Position numbers and translations under genes: made by a program
Notes under the pieces: model-generated
Databases searched by the model: none
Seen by the model: the letters and a program-made list of their open reading frames with translations, nothing else
Told to the model about the DNA's origin: nothing
In this document: one piece after another, positions 8,056 to 12,669 of the stretch
Position numbering within the stretch: the first letter of the stretch is position 1
Layout: every line of letters starts with the position of its first letter
Assembly: GCA_009602725.1 (NCBI GenBank)
Contig: WELB01000211.1
Coordinates: 96,896-109,564 of the forward strand
Reading direction: 5' to 3'
Source: Spirogloea muscicola
Lineage: Eukaryota > Streptophyta > Zygnematophyceae > Spirogloeales > Spirogloeaceae
Length of the DNA: 12,669 nucleotides

Positions 8056-11000
8056 CTAGTTCACCGTGGACCTCAAGCTCTTGGAAGCTGTCTTCCTGAT
8101 GGAGTCCAGGAGTGCTGCTCGGTCCACTGCTCGAGATGGGTCTGCCGGCGATGCTTTCAATTTGCTCGACGGCAGCAAGCCAGGAGGTGGAGGAGGCGGT
8201 GGGGGAGGTGGGATTGTTGTTGGAGGCAGCAGAGGTCCTGGAGTAGCCGTGCTGCCGTGCTCTGGCAGAAGTGCGGATGTGGCCAGTGCTTCCGCTTGTA
8301 ATGGAGGAGACGATGCAAGACGAGGAGCACGAGCCAGCTTCCGCCTTCGCAGCTTGGGAGCCCTTCTGCAAGGTGGACATCACGCCCGTTGCAGTGTTTC
8401 GAGTCACTCCGGTGGTCATTGCCTAGACAATACATGTCACAAACATGCAATCCTGGGTAGTTGCTTGCAGGAGTGACTGGTATATAATTCATCAGGTACA
8501 AAACGAGCACTCCACCAAGCTGTTGTTTGCAGATTATGGGGTTGACAGCACACTACCCATATGTGCACTCAGCTTCGATCTATAGGCGCCTGCTTTAAGT
8601 GTTTGTACGATAAGGTATGGGCTATACCTGACAGGCTCCGAGATGCCACCTCCGCCGCCGCTGCTCGCATTGGCGTATGAAGTTGATGACTCTGCACCAT
8701 CCTCGGTGGCTATTGGTCCTCCGTCTGCGGCCACACTCGCTTGCAAGCCCGTGCCTCCTCGTGCTGCTGCTTGCACCTGCACCAACTCTGGCCACACCGT
8801 CAAATCTGCAAATTTAACTCGGTGCATCATGAATGCATGGCAGCAATGACCTCATGCGCTTTACACATATGGCTTTACCGTTCCTTTCCTTTATGGGTTT
8901 GGTTACCTGTTCCAGGAGGCGGTTGCACTTCGCATCGAAAGGCTCCTGATGAATGAACCTCACGTCTGCCAACAGCTTGACGTTGGCCAACCCTGGATGC
9001 TGGAGGAGATCCTGCACCGCAGCAGTAGAGAAGAGGTCACATGCAGCAGTTTGCATGATTGTGATCAATTAGGACTGCATCTGGCCTGAAGCTTGAGGCC
9101 AGCTTGACTGCAGTTGGGCTAGAATGTGGAACCTCAGTGACAATAGAGTTGCTAGTCAAGGGCTTCATACGCACAGGAAGCAACCAAGGAATCAGTGACA
9201 ATCATTGAGGTGGTTAAGGGCTTCACACTTATTGAAGCAACTTAGACTCAAAGGGGCCCTATTAATCGACTACACCAATATCTTTATTGCTGGCAACCCT
9301 TTGATGGCTACCTGCAGTCCTGGGAGGGCCTGCCCTGGTGCAGGAGCGAGGATGGAGCGGAGCAGGTGGCTGAAGGGTGCATGGCCAGCTGCCACGCGGT
9401 CGCCAGGCGGCAAAGTGTTGCTCCTCAATGGACGCCCAGTGACCATCTCAAACAGCAGCCTGCCAAAGGCAAGGACCTCTACGTCCTGCTTGCAGCCGGA
9501 CGAAACCCATATTATAATTACTGCTTAGTAATTACTCGGTTGCATGGGTGATAAGTTGGAGTATCACACATGCAATCTAAACAGTCAAGACAGCAGACAT
9601 CTCTCACTAACTTGTCACTCTCAGAAGACAAGTGGATCACTGTTGATTTGGTCTATCCAAGCCGTCTGACAGATAAGCAGATCCAGTTGACAGATAAGTG
9701 CTTCTATTGGCATGCTGTACGAGGGCTGCACCTGCGTGACTGAAGCAGCTTCTGGAGTAAGGTCCAGCGGAAGCCCCAGTAGCTCGTTCTCCATCGCGTC
9801 TGTGATGTAGCAACCATTTTCTGCAAGAGCCAATGTCCCATGCATTCACATGATCGTGCAGTGAAACTTACATACTATACATACAGCCTGTCAAAGACTC
9901 TGGCAACCTCCGACTGGAAGAGCGGTGACTGAAGTCGGCTGCTAGCTTTGGGAGGACTTTTGACGCGCCACTGACGCTGTGTGCGAGCATGGTGAGGAGC
10001 AGACTTGTCTCTGTGTGGGAAAGTGAGCCAAGCAAAGGGCTACACAGTGCTACATTTAGAATGTCAGGTGACCATAGCGTGGCAAGTGATGAGCTGTGAC
10101 TGCAGAGGCTAGCATAGAAGTGAATGTACAGCAGAGGTCAGGGCTAGATCTCACTTAGACCCGCTTGGATAGTTTGTATGGTCCTGACTTTGACAGTCAA
10201 TTGAGGGAGTTCCGCTTGACTGAAGTAGACTTACTGTCAATGAGAACGTTGCCAGAGTGCAGGTGGGAGACACGGAAGTTGCGCGCAGTGAGGTACACCA
10301 GCGCCTCCAAGATCTATGAGCATGTAGATTGCATCACTGTCAGGCTTCACGACCCTCTAAGAGACCAAGTTGTGCTGCTAAAGACTTCAAGCTCCATGGG
10401 TTTTGGTTGCAATCTGATATTTGCAGATCTCACGTGAGAGCAACAATCGCACTCGTGCTAGAATACCTTCCACCACTCCTTCTGGCTCTAAAGTCTGCAC
10501 TTATGCCTAAATTATTCAAGCCTGATGTTGGGAAAACCTCATCTCTGGTACCCACTACTGAAAGAAAATGTTCACGCTTTTCACTGGCATTTGAGGCAAG
10601 TCGGACCTGCCGAGCATACAGCGCCACGTCCTGCGGTGACAGCGACGCCACTGTGCTGTGCTTGTACTTCTCGCCAAATACGCTGCGGGGGTCTGCCTGC
10701 TCCATTTTTAGCATTTGCAGAAGTGAGCAGCTCAGTGCTACAATTCTATCTGCGAGGCTAATTGACTATCACAATCGCTTAAGGGCAAGCTGAGCTCCCT
10801 ATTGACAGCACTAACAGACATGGAGCCACATTAGATGCATGATTGGAGTATCTGAGCAGCTTGAGAAGCCTGTTGGATGCAGCGCAACCTTGTGCATGCA
10901 GTCGCGCAGGCTGCCCATCCGAGTGAAGGGCCGGAGGATGGCGGCGCGGTTGCGGTCCTCCACAAACGCGGCGGCAGTGATGGGCCACACGTACGGGTGC

Positions 11001-12634
11001 TTCACGCCAAGGAGGAGCCGCGCAAAGGCCGCAGCCGCGGACCGTGATGCATTGTATTGCACAGCGCATGCCTGCCTGGGTGCCACCTGCCGCATTCAAG
11101 GGAGGGTTGCAGGGCTTAGACCTTAGGGGATCAGGGTGTAGGGTATAGGAATTAGGGGTTTAGGGTTTAGTGTTTAGAGTTTAGCTTGCATACTGCTAAT
11201 GCAGAAGGGAAAGAGATGGACAAGGGGAAGGTATGGACTGCGTAAGGCACACTGCAGTTTGTGGATTGGCACGTGCAAATAACAGAAAAGCATTACTAAG
11301 CCATTCAAAAGAGGAAAGGTGCGCGGTGCGCATGACATGAAAGTGTGGCCAATTTAAGCCGATACACTGTTAGCAAAAGTTAGGCAAATATGGGTCTACA
11401 TTGAACAAAGCCCTACAGGCAAAGGCATCTGAAAAATGGCATGTGGGAGGCCCCTTATGCTGACCAGAGTCAGGACGTAGTCGCGGCCGTCGGCGTCGGC
11501 AGCGGCGAACATGCTCTTCTCGAGCGCGGTCCGGCGGGACGCCTCGAAGAGTGGCCCTCGCAGCGTGAGCCCCGGCTGCTGTCGCAGGAAGCACCGCGCC
11601 GTGAACCCCTCAGCCTCCCACGCCTCCTCCAAGCTGTGCTCCTGTTATGGTCACAACAGTATGAACATAATATCACTAACATACTTCGAAGGATACTATG
11701 ATTATAGTTCTTGTGTGCTGTTTCGCTTGGTCGCTCACCAGACACTATCACTTAGAAATTGCTGCAACCTGGAGTACACCAACTTGCCCACATGCAAGCT
11801 CACAACACATTTTTCATATGTTGGTTTAGGGTTTAGGTTTAGTTTTTACGATATAGGTCTTCTAAAGATCTAGGTCTTGTTCTTGAGGTCAGGCTTGAGA
11901 TTGAGGGTGAGGCACTTGCCCGGTAGCAACTCATGCAGACGCGCGCGAGCGTCTGGATGCCGTGCTGCGGCAGGCGCAGGCGCTGCGCCGCGCAGGCGTG
12001 GCAGAAGACGCCACCGCAGGCGCGGCAGTGGTGCCGCCGCGTCACCAGCCCAAAGCGCACCTGATTAAGATGGTGACGCCTAACATATTTCAATATAAAC
12101 TGGCCAATTGCGCGAACAACCGGGCTTGGACCCGTGGATGGTGGATCTACAATCCACTGCCTTAACTCCGTGTCCGAGACCCGGGGAGAGCCCACTAAGG
12201 CTGAAGCTAGCCAGCCCCCAATTCATGACTTTGTGTTTATCAATAATTGTGGTCTGGAGGGCATGCCAGGTTCGGGTTTAGGGTTGACGGATTAGGGTTA
12301 GGTTTCAGGTTCAGGGTTAGGGTTTGAGGGTCTATGGGTTCAGGGGTTAGAGTCGCTAAGGCCTTGGGGCATCCACTTGGGGCACCCAAGTGGACCGGCA
12401 ACTGACAGAGGCCACAAACGCTGACAGTCCTCTGGTAGCGGCCATCGAGCATTGGCTTGGTAACAGAAAGTGAGACGGCGAGGCAGCCAACTTTGCCGTT
12501 AATTTAACGGCCGCCATGGCAAGCGGCGGCGGCGGCGCTGGAGATGAGATCAAGGTTCGAACCCCGCAGAGGCCGCAGGCGGCGACGTCGCCGTCGGGGA
12601 CCCACGGCGGCGGCCGCGGCCCGCCGTCTGCCAT
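8056..12634 (-). CDS. FYVE zinc finger, PXK/Slob-like pseudokinase, WH2 protein; eleven exons
   Basis: A 527-residue protein reconstructed from exons 12634-12563, 12060-11920, 11641-11465, 11086-10889, 10696-10607, 10313-10235, 9820-9732, 9485-9312, 9011-8907, 8776-8628, 8365-8056. The FYVE finger spans residues 11-71 and is complete: WVPD (11-14), RRHHCR (32-37), RVC (64-66) and all eight cysteines (C20, C23, C36, C39, C44, C47, C66, C69). It should bind PI3P on endosomes. The kinase-like domain (about 140-360) matches PXK/Slob: HPYVWPI, ILRPFTRMGSLRD, LYARQILEAL, SHLHSGNVLID, ENELLGLP, FGRLLFEM, LLQHPGL. The catalytic Asp is His243 and no glycine loop is visible, so it is probably inactive. 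Ten prolines and a C-terminal WH2 motif (RAALLDSIRK, from 507) suggest actin binding. Intron 2 appears to be GC-AG. The least certain borders are the start of exon 4 (11071 is an alternative), the end of exon 3, and the exon 9/10 junction (a phase-1 pair about 8875 and 8816 also fits). Introns hold the telomere-like repeats and a 58-base duplication listed separately. Confidence 0.85.
9134..9241. repeat. Imperfect tandem duplication, period about 58, in intron 8
   Basis: Two adjacent units share TCAGTGACAAT (9134 and 9192), AAGGGCTTCA (9158 and 9216) and GAAGCAAC (9177 and 9234). They lie within the intron between exons 8 and 9 of the FYVE-pseudokinase gene and show no coding potential. Confidence 0.75.
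11122..11184 (+). repeat. Telomere-like repeats in intron 3 of the FYVE gene
   Basis: A degenerate array of TTTAGGG-type units, best preserved as GGGGTTTAGGGTTTAG near 11155-11170 and decaying on both sides. The G-rich strand is the plus strand, so the transcript of the surrounding gene carries the CCCTAAA sense. Confidence 0.75.
11823..11844 (+). repeat. Telomere-like repeats in intron 2 of the FYVE gene
   Basis: A short run, GGTTTAGGGTTTAGGTTTAG, of about three units, G-rich on the plus strand as in the other arrays of this window. Confidence 0.75.
12272..12352 (+). repeat. Telomere-like repeats in intron 1 of the FYVE gene
   Basis: The longest array, about 80 bases of diverged TTTAGGG units (GGGTTTAGGGTT, ATTAGGGTTAGG, CAGGGTTAGGGTTTG). 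It lies in the middle of the 502-base first intron. The rest of that intron contains two short inverted repeats and nothing else recognised. Confidence 0.8.
12373..12393. repeat. Short inverted repeat in intron 1 of the FYVE gene
   Basis: CCACTTGG and CCAAGTGG pair perfectly around five bases. The site is intronic and its function, if any, is unknown. Confidence 0.5.
12495..12511. repeat. Near-perfect palindrome in intron 1 of the FYVE gene
   Basis: GCCGTTAA and TTAACGGC flank a single central T, about 50 bases inside the first intron from its donor site. It could be a protein-binding site or chance. Confidence 0.45.
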
Positions 12635-12666
12635 GCCGCCGCCGCCGCCGCCGCCTCCGCCGCCAC
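12635..12666. repeat. CGG trinucleotide tract abutting the FYVE gene start
   Basis: On the transcript strand GGC/CGG units run directly up to the start codon. No stop interrupts the frame before the window ends, so the protein may begin further upstream with a glycine run. Confidence 0.8.
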
Positions 12667-12669
12667 TGC

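Noticed and set aside
8051-8510. Two other minus-strand frames across the last exon of the FYVE gene (8419-8051 and 8510-8157)
   Set aside because: Both are serine- or leucine-rich without motifs, whereas the third frame gives the polyproline run and the WH2 motif and joins exon 10 in phase through a GTATAG donor and TTGCAG acceptor.
12516-12570. Possible tRNA gene: TGGCAAGCGG resembling box A and GGTTCGAACC resembling box B
   Set aside because: The sequences around the TTCGAAC loop cannot form a five-pair T stem on either strand and no acceptor stem is present. The second motif also overlaps the exon 1 donor of the FYVE gene.

Overview
The window is nuclear DNA from a green-lineage eukaryote, most likely a green alga. 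The evidence is two intron-rich genes for chlorophyll a/b-binding antenna proteins, GT-AG introns, degenerate plant-type TTTAGGG telomere-like repeats inside introns, and GC-rich trinucleotide tracts. The CP26 protein resembles the land-plant form closely, which hints at a streptophyte alga. That is an inference from remembered family sequences, not a search.

Layout. Positions 74-2496 (+) hold a seven-exon gene for Lhcb7, the rare antenna protein with an extra N-terminal membrane helix. Positions 2497-4757 are intergenic. This stretch holds an unexplained minus-strand open stretch (about 2789-3348), a dispersed repeat present as two direct copies and one inverted copy (3577-4320), and the promoter region of the next gene, with an inverted pair of CCAAT boxes and a perfect 10-bp hairpin. 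Positions 4758-6846 (+) hold a five-exon gene for Lhcb5 (CP26). Positions 6847-8055 are the space between two converging genes, with no gene I can support. Positions 12634-8056 (-) hold an eleven-exon gene that I reconstructed from splice sites. It encodes a 527-residue protein with an N-terminal FYVE zinc finger, a PXK/Slob-type pseudokinase domain, a polyproline run and a C-terminal WH2 actin-binding motif.

How they relate. Lhcb7 and Lhcb5 lie head to tail and belong to the same superfamily of photosystem antenna proteins, so the pair may be an old tandem arrangement or may share chromatin control. The FYVE-pseudokinase-WH2 gene belongs to membrane traffic: it should bind PI3P on endosomes and contact actin. 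Its order matches animal PXK (PX, pseudokinase, WH2), but a FYVE finger stands where the PX domain would be. I consider this the most notable object in the window.

Limits. Exon borders were chosen by splice consensus, reading phase and remembered homologues. Both window ends lie in GC trinucleotide runs, so the first codons of the two outer genes could lie further out. One base (4800) is undetermined.
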